Assembly (NCBI GenBank): GCA_905182995.1
Contig: CAJJDP010000052.1
Span: 2,537-66,536 of the forward strand
Origin: Paramecium octaurelia
Lineage: Eukaryota > Ciliophora > Oligohymenophorea > Peniculida > Parameciidae
Length of the DNA: 64,000 nucleotides
Direction of reading: 5' to 3'
Below the pieces are notes generated by a model that saw only the letters and a program-made list of their open reading frames with translations, made no database searches and was not told the DNA's origin. Of this stretch, positions 63,805 to 64,000 are shown piece by piece; within the stretch, counting starts at the first letter, position 1, and the number at the start of each line of letters is the position of its first letter. Made by a program: the position numbers and the translations under genes.

Positions 63805-64000
63805 ATGGGCAATCAATGTGGTTAGTGTGAGTGTAATAATGGGAAGACTAGCTTGCAGGAGAAAGAGATAGTAGTTGTATTATATGATTTAATTGTAAGT
63901 TAGAGAATAAAGAGATAAAAAATAGCAATCATCAGTCGAGAGGATCAATAAAAAGTAATAAGCAGACTGGCGAACCAAATCAATTTAGCAAAGAATAGGA
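63805..64000 (+). CDS. 5' end of a gene, possible N-myristoylated protein
   Basis: ATG at 63805 begins MGNQCGQCECNNGKTSLQEK, and the frame stays open to the window edge (about 65 codons). The Gly2 with Asn-Gln-Cys following suits N-myristoylation plus palmitoylation, although position 6 is Gly. An intron may lie near 63896-63926 (GTAAGT...AAATAG, 31 bases), after which the sequence would continue QSSVERINKKQQADW. Only the start is visible, so no family is given. Confidence 0.45.

Overview
The window looks like macronuclear DNA of a ciliate, almost certainly Paramecium (aurelia-type). Long frames open only when TAA and TAG are read as glutamine and TGA is the sole stop. The DNA is very AT-rich, genes are closely packed on both strands, and most are split by tiny introns of 21-35 bases, usually GTA...TAG. 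With the standard code every long gene breaks into pieces. All gene models below use the ciliate code. For nearly every multi-exon model I checked that genomic length minus introns is a multiple of three. Nothing was run against a database, so names rest on recognised motifs and remembered family patterns.

Layout. 1-10 kb is gene-poor and full of wreckage: two opposed relics of cysteine-rich membrane proteins, a pentapeptide/WD40 relic and long blank stretches. 10-15 kb holds an unrecognised gene, TRAPPC1 and a Na,K-ATPase-type P-type ATPase. 15.9-28 kb is a cytoskeletal and coiled-coil block: a 918-residue coiled-coil protein, an MFSD1-like transporter, an outer-dynein-arm docking-type protein divergent from an SF-assemblin, several small unknown proteins, and a phosphoglycolate-phosphatase-type HAD enzyme. 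28-33 kb has an ABCG half transporter and two tandem trichocyst matrix protein genes. 32.6-41.3 kb has a two-TM receptor overlapping a beta-propeller gene, a cyclic nucleotide phosphodiesterase, an mL45/Tim44-like mitochondrial protein and a B-box/WD40 protein. A tRNA-Met(CAU) and a tesmin/LIN54-type CXC protein follow, then a decayed cyclic-nucleotide-binding gene. 44.3-49.4 kb is a single intronless 1670-residue cysteine-periodic GPI-type surface antigen. 49.4-57 kb has an NT-C2 coiled-coil protein, a second two-TM receptor, eIF3e with a 61-residue ORF just upstream, and a B-box protein. 57.1-62.6 kb is one large gene joining a soluble-adenylyl-cyclase-like core to PH-like and SH3-like modules. 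A new gene starts at 63,805 and leaves the window.

How the genes fit together. Several products belong to the cell cortex and cilia (SF-assemblin, docking-complex protein, trichocyst matrix proteins, surface antigen). Others fit cyclic-nucleotide signalling: an adenylyl cyclase, a phosphodiesterase and a dead cyclic-nucleotide-binding gene within 25 kb. I infer no operon logic; each gene appears independent. The strongest candidates for something new are the cyclase-NTPase-PH-SH3 fusion and the overlapping propeller/receptor gene pair.
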